64,000 bases of DNA from Ischnura elegans (Eukaryota > Arthropoda > Insecta > Odonata > Coenagrionidae): the NCBI RefSeq assembly GCF_921293095.1, contig NC_060248.1, forward strand, positions 15,270,744 through 15,334,743, read 5' to 3'. Positions 1 to 11,800 of this stretch are shown here, piece by piece (positions within the stretch are counted from its first letter, which is position 1; each line of letters starts with the position of its first letter). Made by a program: the position numbers and the translations under genes. The notes beneath the pieces are model-generated. The model searched no databases, was not told where the DNA came from, and saw only the letters and a program-made list of their open reading frames with translations.

Positions 1-137
1 AACTGTCCAAATGTCAGTCGAGAAGAAACCACTGTTGAAGAACGTTGGCCTTTGATAATTAACACGATGGTGAATAATCTCGGGTTAAATAACTCTATTT
101 TTCTCGGTGTATGTGCTAGCTAATGGTTGATTAACAG

Positions 138-368
138 AAGAAATGTTGCCGTTGGGATAAAGTGCAGCACATGTTGACAAAAGCGGCAGCGGTCGAGGAG
201 CCCCTCCTCAACGAAATGTTTGGCTGTTACAGTCTTCGGTCTACCCCCTTCAAATCAACTCTTCGAAAAATGGAGGCTCATATGGCTCGGCTATTGGTCT
301 CAGCTGACATGTCGCCGTTAGAGAAAAAATGTCGATGGAACGGGGGTGATAAATTTTGGGAGTTTTGA
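138..368 (+). CDS. Candidate last exon of an unrecognised gene entering from the left
   Basis: After an acceptor-like TTAACAG, an open frame reads KKCCRWDKVQHMLTKAAAVE, then EPLLNEMFGCYSLRST and on to a stop at 366-368. Composition is coding-like, but the last 20 codons overlap sequence resembling a repeat at about 25200-25270 (GAAGCCCCCAAAGCTCCC). No family recognised. Confidence 0.2.
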   Translation, partial: KKCCRWDKVQHMLTKAAAVEEPLLNEMFGCYSLRSTPFKSTLRKMEAHMARLLVSADMSPLEKKCRWNGGDKFWEF

Positions 369-670
369 AGCTCCCAAACCCCCCCCCCTGGCTGCATGCT
401 TGACCCCTCCCCTTTTTAGTTTCTTGAACGACTGGTTATTTATCAGGTGTCTTGATGAATGTAAATTTTTTAAATTTCTTAAGAAATTATAGATTATGCC
501 TCACTCAAATCAAACGGTTTCCTGAGGTTTCAAAATTAAATGATGATTGAATTTTTTAAATTTGAAATTTAAAAAACTCAGCCATCCGAGGGAAATAATA
601 CCAGTCCTCCGCCTTCAGTGTAAGTACTCATAAAAAGCAGAAAAGCAGTGCTCTCTATAGAACACAATTT

Positions 671-807
671 ATGGACAACGTGGGAGGGGCCGTGTGTGCC
701 CTTACAGTGAGAAATGTTTTCCCCGACGTGGACTCGATCTACAATCCGGCCGCCGAAAGTTGTCCGATGACGTTTAGAGGGTTCGGGGTATGGGGCAAGG
801 TTGCAAG
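671..807 (+). CDS. Candidate first coding exon of an unrecognised gene
   Basis: ATG at 671 opens MDNVGGAVCALTVRNVFPDV, then DSIYNPAAESCPMTFRGFGV and WGKVA, running into a good donor (AAG|GTAAGAAAG) at 808. The stretch is GC-rich within AT-rich flanks, like the real exons of wdr11. I do not recognise the protein and found no downstream partner exon before wdr11. A 133-codon frame overlaps on the other strand, so chance is possible. Confidence 0.3.
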
Positions 808-2774
808 GTAAGAAAGGGAAACGCCCACGCCACATGTAAACAAAAGGGTTCCGTGAAGAAAGGAGCCGGAAGGGACGACAAGCGTTGCCTGATTGTCGGT
901 GTAAGAAATGAAACAGCCACCACGGTAATAAGTGCAAAAACTCGCAATGTTGAATTGAATTTAATGCTTCATTCGCCAACCATAAAATGAGAGAAAATTC
1001 TACCTAACTCAATGCAAAAAGAAAATTTCAGCGTTAAAAAAATATGCAAGGGATGATAAGAAGCTACATGTAAGAATTGATGGGCAAAGAATATATTCAA
1101 TCTGTGGGTTGCACTCATTTATATAGATTTTTCTTTTAACTACATAATTTCCACATTGATAATTGCTGTAGTGATCGCCAAAGTGATATTCAGGAATCAA
1201 ATGACGTAGTTATTTTCCGAAATTACAGACAAAGTGTAAAAAAAGGTGTCGTGGATTTCTTCCCCATAAACCCGGGTTCGAAAGAAAAACGTGTGTAAAT
1301 ATTCGGCCATAATAAACTACATATATTTGCCGCCATCTGTGGCGGCAGGGTAGAAAACGATGGTTGCGGGGTTCGAGTCCCGCTTGGGTAGCTTCTCCCT
1401 AACCAAGGCAAGGATATTTGCGGTAGCACATTTTTATTTGTTGTAGCCCCCGATGTTAACACGTAAGAGTGTTTTCGGGTTGATTAAATTAATAAGATAA
1501 CATAAAATATTATAATATAATCACCAGCATCAATCCCGTTTAGCGCTATCACCATTCAACAATGCACCGCGGCCTATTCCGTAGGAGACCGCCAGCGCCT
1601 ATGCATCTAGAAAATTAAAACATAATTTGATTCCCGAGGATCACTATGGCGACGTCTACGTGTGAAAAGGACTTGCGACCCTAATCAATGTAAATAAGTC
1701 ACTGTTGTGATCAATCAGACTCGAGGGAGTCTATATATAACGGTTTTTCATTTCTTCTGCGCAAAGCAAACTGCTGCTTGCTTTAGGGTCGGTTGCCCGA
1801 GAATGAATCATTCCTTTCACAATCCTCGGAGAAGAAATAAAAGTCAACTATCATGTTTTTTTTACATAATTTACTACAACGGAAAAAAATTAACCACATT
1901 TGGCTTAAAAATTGATGAACGCTTTTTATAACTTCCCAATTCTGAAAATAAAATTATGTGCTTCGATTAAATTCAACCGTTTGGGATTGGGTGGTGCTTC
2001 GGATGGAGTGTTGGCTTTCGTCCCCGTGGGTACAGGTGGGTTCATAGCCCTGCGGGTGTGAAGACTTATCGAGGATTGCCTTATCCCTGATGAAGTGCTT
2101 AATGGAGGACACTTTTAAGTACAAAACTGACCAAAAATACAAATTACTTGTTATTGGGCCACTGTAAATCGGAATTATTGCTGTATGTGGATATTTTCAA
2201 TAAAATAAAATGAAATGTTTGTCCGCCTATTAATCCGGTGGCTCATTTACCAATCATGTATGTTACTTTTGAGCAGAAACTATACCGAGAAATAGATGGC
2301 ACCTTAAAACGATAAACGCAGAGTTAAAAATGGTATTCAGATAATATTTACTGTTCCATGAGATTTGGAATTTTATGGATTTGAGCATTCATACGAAAAA
2401 TCACTAATAAAGAAAAAAGTCGATAAAAGTTGCATTGATTCATTTTTCGTATCTTTTACAATATCTTTTACAATATTAGTTGAATAGGCATATTGAAATA
2501 TTTCCGCTCTTCGCGCTACGTTGTTCAAACAACATTTTAATGCGTATCATGTGCGGTCAAGTTCTTCCTTAAATATGCCCTACTGCTGAAGGAGTGGGAG
2601 TAGGAGGAAGAATGGGATTTGGGTGCCAGAGAGAGGGAATACAGAAGGATGTACCGGAAAGGGCATTTTTCTAGGGTCCCGGAAGAGGACCTCAAAATAA
2701 ATTAAGTGGAATATTGCAATATATTATTTCAGTAATAATAATAACTTCTACAACACCGTGTCATACACCATACA
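808..2774. other. Intergenic, no gene seen
   Basis: AT-rich DNA. A short tRNA-like B-box string (GGGTTCGAGTCCCGC at about 1363-1378) with no matching A box may be an old SINE scrap. No supported reading frame. Confidence 0.4.
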
Positions 2775-3830
2775 ATCATCATCATCATAACCATCACTGC
2801 TCAACCACGGGCGCAGCTAGGAATTAAGGCTAGGGGGGGTTACAGGCTCAACTTATACTGGGGTGCTTGGGGTATTGCATACCCGCCAGGGCAAGCGGGA
2901 GGTGCGGAGGCCTTCCGCCGGAAAAAAAATAAAAATAAATAAATGGTTCAAAATGGTGATTTTTACGACCTTCTGAGGGATATTTTATTAATCCTAACAA
3001 TATTCCATAAGTACTATTAATACAATTAAGTAAAATAGATTTAACTTAAAAATTTCTGTGAGCTCTGAGGGGTGTTTTATCCCCCAAACCCCCCCCCCCC
3101 CCTCGCAGCGCCACTGTGCTCAACAATCCTAAGATTGGTTTGACGCTGCTCTCCACTCAATTATTCCATCGGCTAATCTTTCTTTCCGCACCTATGCATT
3201 TCTTCTTTCACATCTTTCTTTACCTGTTTCACATATTTTGTTCAAGGTCTTCCTTTTCCGTTCTTGCCATCCACTTGTCCCTCGACGATTGTCTTCATCA
3301 GGCCATCATGTCTCAAGATGTGGCCTATAAGGTTGTTCCGTCTTTTTATCAAAGTTTTCATGAGGCTCCACTTCTCTCCTACTCTTTTCAGCACTTCCTC
3401 ATTACTTACTCGGTCGATCCATTTTATATTCATCATTCTTATGTAGCACTACTTTTCGAAAATATCTCCTCTATGATTTCTCGGCTGCCATCATTGTCCA
3501 TGCTTAACTTCCGTAGAGAAGAATACCCCAAATGTGGTTTCTGATAAACTTTTTCCTTACTTCTGTGATTAAATTTCCTGCTGTTAGTAGATCTTTCCTC
3601 TGGTGGAATTCTCTCTTTACTCGGGCTATTATACTGATAATTTCTTTCATACTTCTCCCATTACTAGCTATCCTGCTTCCCAAATAACTTAATTCATCCC
3701 TCTTCCAGTTTATGTTTCCTTATTTTTATGTTAGTCTTGACTTATTCTATTCTGCTTAATGATAATACCTTGGTTTTATTTGTTTTTATTATCAGCTGAT
3801 ATCTACTCATTACCCCAACCATATTAACTA
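2775..3830 (-). mobile_element. RTE-like LINE, 3' part, interrupted by a hAT MITE
   Basis: On the minus strand, pieces of the C-terminal part of a LINE ORF2 are readable: LGSRIASNGRSMKEIIS, then FIRNHIWGILLYGS, KWIDRVSNEEVLKRVGEKWS and IGHILRHDGLMKTIVEGQ. These follow the reverse transcriptase in many insect non-LTR elements. The element ends in a short (GAT)n-type microsatellite at 2775-2788, which is how RTE-clade LINEs end. Frames are broken in several places and the endonuclease and RT core are absent, so this is a 5'-truncated dead copy. A hAT MITE (2806-3116) sits near its 3' tail. The upstream limit near 3830 is approximate. Confidence 0.75.
2806..3116. mobile_element. hAT-type MITE (311 bp) inside the LINE tail
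   Basis: Terminal inverted repeats CACGGGCGCAGCTAGG and CCTCGCAGCGCCACTG are imperfect versions of the hAT terminus CAGNGGCGNAGC. An exact 8-bp target duplication TGCTCAAC flanks it (2798-2805 and 3117-3124). The inside is non-coding, with a C-run near the right end. A related fragment lies at 42188-42340. Confidence 0.85.
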
Positions 3831-4816
3831 GAATATTTTTCAAATACATCTCAATTTATCACACGAAATATCCTTTATAAATTTGTTGCAAGGATAAAAT
3901 AGCAGCAATAAGTGCAGGGATGCAATAATTAGCATTTTAACTCGCAAAAATGCAAATAAAACGTCAACTCATTGCATCCGAGGTGGGTTGAAATATAATT
4001 AATAATATTCGGCACAAGCTTTACCTCTTAGCAAACGAGCATTGAGGAACCATCAATGCTGTCACAAAACCCATATGCATCCGCCGTGGATAGGATTAAG
4101 GTAATTTGCTTTGCGATAGAAAAGATAGTCTCTTTTGAGTACTCGATTCCTGTTAAAGAAGCAAAATTTGTCTAAAAATTATTTATAAAAAAAGGAGAGT
4201 AAAAAACTCGCATTTAGGCAATTAGCGACTAGGATGCGTTAGCCAAGCGTTGGCGGGAATATGACAAGGGGAATAATCACAAGAAAACCAACCAGCCATA
4301 TTCATATAAAAAGGAAATTTTCTGAGAAGAAAAACCTCTTTTATGTTAAAAATATCTCAGAAAACTTGGCCGAACAGGAATAGTGGTTCCTGTATCGATT
4401 TGCTACACAATGAGAGTTTATATACAGATTCAGATACGTTGGGAAGTTCGTATTTTCATTTTAATACTTTACGAAGTAGTAAGGGAAACTCACGTTCCTC
4501 GAGGAGCAGAAATGGCGCCAAAAAACTTTGTCCTAAAAATTTGAAAATTACTGTACCTACGTTGGGACTGCTTGCAGAGAATATGAGGACAATGCGCCAA
4601 CAACTTACTGTTGACACCTGATTAATATTCCCTATAGGTATCCCTCTTTAAAGTGTTCATATGAAACGTCTTTACGAAATCGGTGCGCAGAAAAGAAATG
4701 AAAGGAAAATCTTCCTTTATGTTAATAGTATCTAAAAAAAACTTGAGTGCTTGGCCGAACAGGATCAGTAGTAGAATAAAGAATGATTCTCTAAAGTAAT
4801 CAACTTCATTTACTAC

Positions 4817-4889
4817 GGGGACGTAGCTCATATGGTAGAGCGCTCGCTTAGCATGCGAGAGGTACCAGGATCGATACCTGGCGTCTCCA
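4817..4889 (+). tRNA. tRNA-Ala (AGC)
   Basis: A 73-nt cloverleaf. The 7-bp acceptor stem GGGGACG/CGTCTCC has one G-U pair. The A box TAGCTCATATGG and B box GGATCGATACC are canonical, the anticodon stem encloses loop TTAGCAT with anticodon AGC at 4850-4852, and the T stem CCAGG/CCTGG is perfect. The discriminator is A at 4889 and no CCA is encoded, as expected in a eukaryote. A TTTT Pol III stop follows at 4893-4896. It could in principle be a tRNA-derived repeat, but no SINE body or A-rich tail follows; a MITE begins 68 bp downstream. Confidence 0.93.
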
Positions 4890-4956
4890 ACATTTTATCT
4901 CCTTCATTGTGGTAGAAAAAATTAGTGGGTTTTCATTTATCTTTTAATCAGGAAGC

Positions 4957-5625
4957 CAATAGGGTGGTTTCCTATTATTTTTTTATTGCCTAAATCGAAA
5001 GATTATTACTCCTGGAGTACGTATTTCACGCTTTTAGATTTTTAAATGACGATATCTATTTTTCGCGATTAAATGAAAAGTGAAAATTTTCAAGCGCGTG
5101 AAAACGCGACGGCTAAGCATGACTGCTGGGAAAGTCCCGTATGACGTCATTCTGGTTACGGCCGCCGCCGTGTGAGGCCACCTTGGTGCGAGGATATGAG
5201 CGCCGCTACGATGGAGGCTGCTAGCATAGCAGAGTACCCAGCTGGCAGGTAGCGCTTGGCTTGAATAAGAATTATTTATACCCTATCAGACGAAGGAAAC
5301 TTTCCGACCTTAGGCAATTTTAATAGGTGATTATTAAGAGATGTTTCCCCGACCTCTGCCTCATGCGCATGCATTTGGTAATATCAGACGATATAAAACT
5401 CCTATCTACTCGTATAGAAACTAGGTCCCTGTGACGTCACGTGGAGTGGCATCGCATGGGCGCCAATCTGGCCTTTTTCAAATGAGGTTAAAATTGACCC
5501 TTGCCATTCGTCTAAACTCGGATTTCTAAAACCAAATATTTTGTATATTATGAATACACTAATGGTGGGTAACGAATCGCAATCAATGCCTTTCGTTTTC
5601 TTTAAAGAAGGAAACTACACTATTA
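4957..5625 (-). mobile_element. 670-bp MITE family, copy 1 (inverted)
   Basis: Begins CAATAGGGTGGTTTCC and ends with a decayed form of the inverted repeat (GGAAACTACACTATT). Internally it is the reverse complement of copies 2 and 3, including a GTGACGTCACGTGG palindrome. It is non-coding. I see no clear target duplication, so the superfamily is open. It is the most diverged of the three copies. Confidence 0.85.
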
Positions 5626-8600
5626 TTTGGTAATGAAAGACACTACTGTGCACATGTAGTAGGTCGTTCTGTTAGTAAAAGTTTTATGATGGTCATATAC
5701 ATCTACATACTACCCCGCAAGCTGCCTCAATAGTCGTTGCCGCGGGATGTCAGGACCCATCCGTTGGCCGAAATATATTTCTTATTTTATCATTTTTTCG
5801 TAGAAATTTAGTGGGGCTCTAATAGGATGATCTCTTTGTCGCTCTTAAAGATATTCATTCACAATTGCTCAAGCAATCTAGGCCTAGCGCGCAGCCTCCG
5901 AGTTTCTAGCGGCTCCCAGCCAAATTCGTTTAACAAGTGTAACGCTTTCTGTACGCCCGTAGCGGTTTTTTACGAATCGCGAATCTTGGTAGGGTGGAGG
6001 GAATGAGGCATTAAAGAGGGAGGACCCCACGGAAATCTCTGTTGTCTCTCTTAAATCTACATCTCTGAAATAAAATAATCAAAAAAGGGTAGCAAATTGA
6101 TCTCCCGAAATATTCTTTTGGATTTTCATCGGGCGCGTTGCTTCTGTTTCTTTGACGTATGCATGTATTCAGTGTTGATATTTCTAACCCCAGCTCATCT
6201 GCCACTTGAGGGGAGTTTTCAGATGGACTGTTGAATTCAAGTTCGGCTTCGCGTCAAATATCAATAATATTTAATTAACTTCTATAATTTAGAGTTGGCC
6301 TTAATTGCTTATTTAGTATTTGTTACCTTAAGTGTGTAGAAGTTGATAGTATTAATTAGGTTTTTTATATTATGATTATTATTATGAGTCCCTGAACACA
6401 CAATCACCTTGAAGGAAAGCACAAAAAAATAATTGAATTATTGATTTGGTCCATTAATATTTGATAGTTACTGATTGAAATACTTTATAACTACAGCTCC
6501 TCAAATGTAAAGATCAAAATCAAAATTAATAAAAATATTTCCTAATATTTTACCGATTATTTTCTTTTCTACCCGACATTTTTTATTGGTCAGCTGATTT
6601 ACATGGACGATACAAATTGTTAAACATTATCCTTTAAAAATAGTTAGAGATATGTTAGTTAATTCAGGCTTAAATTTTTCTACAAAATTTGTATCTAATT
6701 TCTTGCTCAAGTTTTTATCTACACTTTAAAACAATAACCAACGAGTATGGATAAAAGCTTCGTACTTGTGACTATATCTATAATCCATGCAAAAATCAAT
6801 TAGAAATAGTTAATTCATAACAACCAAAAGCCTTTATCAGGCCCCAAAATGTGCTTCGTAATATTTTACATTTTTACTTTTGTTTTTTGAATGGGTTATT
6901 TGAAAAGGTTATTTTAGAGGTTTATTATATTTCAGGGCATTTTCAAGGAACAAATTCACTAAATAGATAATAGATCCATAATATATATATACATAATTAA
7001 ATTTTATAAGCGGTGAAGATCTCACTTATCATTGTATTTTTTCTTGCAGAATCTTATTTTTTATTTTATCTTGTTGATAAGATCCAAAATAGCGTCAAAA
7101 TCCATTTCCGAGCATGCAAATTCCTAAAATTTTCCGGCGGGGGGGTGCTGCGGGGGGGGGGGGGGGGGGGGGCCCTAATGAGCTCCAGCCGAGGCCCCCA
7201 ATCACCCTAGACCGCCCCTGAAAATACCGTTTTTTCTTTTCTACAGTTTCTGAGATTCGAATAATGCATTTTTGTGTTTGAAATGTCAATCTGGTGACGG
7301 GAAGTGTAATGATTTGGATAAGGAAGTATGCGTTAAAATTGTTACAATATCTAGTTAAATCATTAAAAAGTGTTATGGTATCTGTTTTGACCAAGCTAGA
7401 AAAATACGTATTTTCCTATTGAATTCTTTATGCATGTAATCCTTCCCAGCGTGATCACCCGCTTCGCAATCTACTGTAAAGTAATGGGAGGAACATAAAT
7501 TGAACAGGGAAAAGGACGGGGTCTAAAATCAAACTGAGGGAGAATGACCGTAGGCTTAGCTTCGAAGAATAGATGCCTGCAGATTAGAGTGCTTTAAGGC
7601 GAGTCGCTTTCCATTTAAACCTTAAATGAACGTTATATTTATACCCTTTACGCCTTACAATGGTAAAACAGAGGTAGAATGAAGCAAATTTCTTTCAGGA
7701 TACCTGTTCACCGCGGATTTTTACGACCGAAAATACTCGGTAACAACAGTGGCTGACCGCTCATCTCAAACCCAAGTATGCACTAGTTCCTTTTTTCAGC
7801 TGCTTGTGACGATTTAATGTCGCACTAGCTCAGTTTATCGTTTCATTTTGCGGCAGTAGTAATGGTAGTACCGCCAGTAAATTTCGGAACGCCCCTATAT
7901 TCGCGCTTTCGGCGGTGATCGTTGCTCAATTTTTAAACCACAGTACGTGTCGGTCATGATCCAGTTAGATGAACCGTGTCACTAATACCTCTGACATTGA
8001 ACAACAAATCTTATTTATGCCTTAAATTCGGATACTATTGAATTCAAAGCACATCAAAAGAGTATGATTCCTTTCATAATTCAAATATATCGTTTTTACG
8101 ACATTGATATCGCATTCTTTATAAACAAGAACATAAATTTTATCTGTTTTGTTTTCCTTCTGATCGGTCTTTTTTTCGAGATCGTATCTTTGGGTCGTGT
8201 TTTGTTTTGAAGTACGTAGGATGAAGAGGGGAAGAGAGTGATAGCGGATGATAATTGTGAGCATTGGACGTCAACGAAAGGGTTTCAGCTGAAGGAAATG
8301 GTGTTCACTAACTAGGAATCTGTGGTATGTCATATGTGTGGAAATTGAAGTGAAATTTGTCTTTAGTTCCTTCATTAAGTTTTCTGAGTTGCATGTTTCT
8401 TTCATCAGCTGCATTTCATCAGTTCATGTTTTTACTTTACCTATGTGATTCGCGGGATATATTCAGTAACTGTCAGGTTGAGTTCAATGCTAACACTCAG
8501 TGCCCCCCCCTGTAGGTGTTAATTAGCCTAATCAAACGAATTCCTTGAGTCTCTGCTGAAGAATTGTCGCTGTTTAATTTTTAAATTTGAGATTTCTGTC

Positions 8601-8659
8601 CTCGACGTGAATGTCTTTGTAATGTGACTTTTCCTTGATAAATAGAGCATATTGGAACA
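5626..8659. other. Upstream region of wdr11, no gene seen
   Basis: AT-rich, with short frames only. It contains a 21-G run at 7152-7172 embedded in a repeat-like patch (7135-7225). The wdr11 promoter must lie near 8.4-8.65 kb, but I see no convincing TATA box or initiator to place it. Confidence 0.4.
7152..7172 (+). repeat. Poly(G) run, 21 bp
   Basis: An uninterrupted run of 21 G, with a shorter G7 run just before it. Its length in the assembly is likely unreliable. The neighbouring GACCGCCCCTG resembles a hAT-like terminus, so it may mark an old MITE, as C/G runs also sit near the ends of the 2806 and 47953 hAT MITEs. Confidence 0.7.
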
Positions 8660-8859
8660 ATGGTTGAAACTGATGATGCCAGAGGCAAGAGAGGATCGCG
8701 CGATGAGGCCTTGCCTGTGGAGAGGTCATCATCTGTGGAAGAGGGTTACATGGCTGCCACAGGAGAGCAGCATAAACCAACTGTCGTCCAAATACCTCGA
8801 GTCGCTGCCCGAACCATTACTGGTCCCGCTAATCTCCAAAACCAAGGCGCCATCGATTG
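8660..8859 (+). CDS. wdr11: wdr11 exon 1 (start codon)
   Basis: Begins at ATG 8660 and encodes a polar, poorly conserved N-terminus followed by ARTITGPANLQNQGAIDW, the hallmark start of the first propeller. The donor is GTATGT at 8860, leaving phase 2. With the acceptor at 8939 the downstream frame is one base short (see findings). Another ATG at 8652 opens a different frame and is not used. Confidence 0.85.
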
Positions 8860-11800
8860 GTATGTTGGATGATTATATGCATCATTTAGAATAAATGTAG
8901 TGAAACAGATAAACTGACTGCCCGATTCTTCGCTGCAGGGGATGTCATGGACTTTTGGCGTATGGATCGAACTATTCTGTTGTCATTGTGGATACAAAAA
9001 ACGTTCAACCTATTCAGTGTTTGGATAAGCATAAATCAATGGTCAATAAGGTATGTGGTGCCTTGAAAGTTGCATGGTTAACGTCCGTCCACTTATTATA
9101 TAGTTATGTAAGTGAAAATTTGAGTAAACATACTGGAACATTTTCATATTTTGTAGACCGTAATTAATAGATGCGAAGCTCGAGCTTTTGTTTCATTCCC
9201 AGAGCATGCTGCAGTTTTGATGGCGAAATTATCATTAATCGCATCGATTTCTTTCGCTTCAAAATGATGTTTGTTTCAATGTTGTACTTACCGATCCTAT
9301 GTTTGGTTGTGAATCTGTTCCCAGGTAAAATGGGAGAGGGATGGTAATTTGATAGCGAGGCCTTTGCATGAAGCAGCCCCAGTGGGATTGGCCTCCTCTG
9401 ATGCCACAGGACACATAATCGTCTGGGATGTTGTTCAAGGAACCCCAAAAGCAGTCCTTCAGGAGGGAAACAAGCCTGTTCTAGGTATGGATTCTAAAAG
9501 CTTCTCTCCATAATATCTGTATTAGTCAGGGCCCGTTTAAGCGGTAAATGAAGTACGCGGCCACGGAGGGCACCAAGCAAAAGCTGGCACCCAAGAACTC
9601 AGTCCAATGTTCCATACTAATTGTAAAACCACATACATTAACATTATAACTGCATAGATATTTAGAATTTTTTCCCCATATCCATTAATTAAATACTGGC
9701 CACAGAAAGTTAGTGGGATGGCGTTTTATTATGATAATCACAGATCAGCCCTCTTTGGTTATTTTTGAGGGGGCGGCTTGAATATTGTTTACTTAAACTA
9801 GAAAAATATCTAGAACCGGCCCTGGTATTTGTAATACTTCGTTTCATGAGAGGAGAGATGTTATGTCGAAGTCGAAAGGGTTCATTGTTGGCCATATTGT
9901 GGAAAAAAGGAAAACTGGCATGGAAGATTGGAAAAAGTACTGGAGTATTTTTTTAGGGGGCCTTCCCTAAAGAATCCTACAGGGAATTCATTTAATGTCA
10001 GATAGTCTTCGCTTTCATGCATTTGAATCAGCTTAATCCTCCATGGCTTGGTCAGTGCTAAGATGGTTAGTTTAAAATTCAATCATGATTGTTTACTGTA
10101 TTTAACTTGTGTGTGAATTTATCCCCACATAAATTAACATTATAAATGCGTACATATTTAGGAATTTTGTCCCATACTTATTAATTGAACACTGGCCACA
10201 GAAAGATAGTGGGGTGGCTTTTTATTGTGATAATCACATATCTGCCAGGTGAAAAATGCGTGCAACCCACAGCACGAAATCCCTTTTATGTAACTCCTTT
10301 TATTCACAGACTAAAGAAATTTGATTCCTTTCAGCCTTGTAGGAGAAAAAATAGGTAGAGGTAGAAATGCATATTGGATGCCAACCATTATTCCCCTTTG
10401 AAGAACTATCGGCAAACTACTCCACATCCTGTTTTAAAATTGAGTTTAGTAGTTCCTTAGCTGCTCTGATATATTTTAAGGAGCTTAATGCTCCATTCTA
10501 TAATAGGGAAATTGCATACTTTTTATAAACAGTATGCTGAAATACTACAGTAAATACTTAGTACCGCAAGATACTTTTTTCCGCTAAAATTTCAGTTTAT
10601 ACAATAGAAAATGACTCCCAAAAGTCACCCGAGTTTCGCGGGCTAAAAAATACCGCCCCCACTAATCTTATGCTGTGACGTCATAGTTCAGTAGGAGTCC
10701 AAGATCCAAGCCCAGTACTGCAGGTTTGGAAGAGCCGCGTTGCGTTTAAAGGAGAACATGGCTGAAATAAGGAAAAATTACAAAAGGTGCATTGTTCCTC
10801 TGTGCAATAACACCCCAGAAAAAATTTTCGCCTCCATTCCCACGGAGGAAATTAGAAAAAAAGCCTCGATGCATGCCGTCTGTCGGGATGAGCGTTACGG
10901 AAAAATAAGAGTATAATAAACGGAATGATAAACCCGTGTGCTATGTGAGCGAAGATAACTTTAATATAAATAATATTTCCATATTTCATTGACTGAATGA
11001 TTTGAAACTAGATTTTTCGATAATTCGGCCGCCGTAGAATAAAAACTCAACTTCTCAACAAAAATCGAGATAGGTGTTTCTCGATGGTTACGATGGACTC
11101 AAATTATTTATGGCTGTTGTTCAGTTTCAGTTACGGAAGGACATAGGAAATTCCATGATGTTTAAAATTAAGGGAGGAAATATGAAAATATAGAGCAACG
11201 TTGATCCTCATGCATTCGAGTGCCAGCCAAGAAGACAGCGTTTTCTTATACTGTCGGCGTCAAAATGATGTGCCGCTGTACTTTGCAAATTTATATCCTG
11301 GCTTCACTGCATGCTATAATAATGAACTATACGTCACTTTAAAGGAAATTTTATCCTAAATTCTGATTTATTTTATCACAAAAAAATGGAAAAATGTAGA
11401 CACGGCCAGTGCAATGAATGACTCCGCGCACCGAAAAATTAGCCGTTTTGTCAACTTCATGAACTTTGCAACTCAACCTAAGGAAAACTACTACGTCTAC
11501 AGCATTCATCTTCCACATTAATTTACACTCATCAGTGCGGATTAATAAAATGGCTTTTGGGTATTTTTAGAACTTATATTTTGTTATAAATTAATGAAAA
11601 TATTTAAACATTATCTTGTCCCATAGTTTACCCCGAAAGATAAAGGAAGTTGTAGATGGAAAAAGAATGGAATCCAGAGGTGGTCACAAAAAATGAATCG
11701 CAGCATTCTTTGATTTTATTCTACGCCGTTGCTTGTTTTTCAGAAAAAGTTGACTCACAAGAGGAATGCTCCGCGGCCCTTGATTTATGGAAACTCTGGA

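Noticed and set aside
1340-1400. tRNA-like GGGTTCGAGTCCCGC
   Set aside because: Has a B-box-like T arm but no A box, acceptor stem or anticodon arm that folds; at most a SINE scrap.
4316-4775. Imperfect 60-bp direct repeat (TTTATGTTAA...CTTGGCCGAACAGGA) upstream of the tRNA
   Set aside because: Real similarity, but too short and diverged to assign; it could be a local duplication without function.
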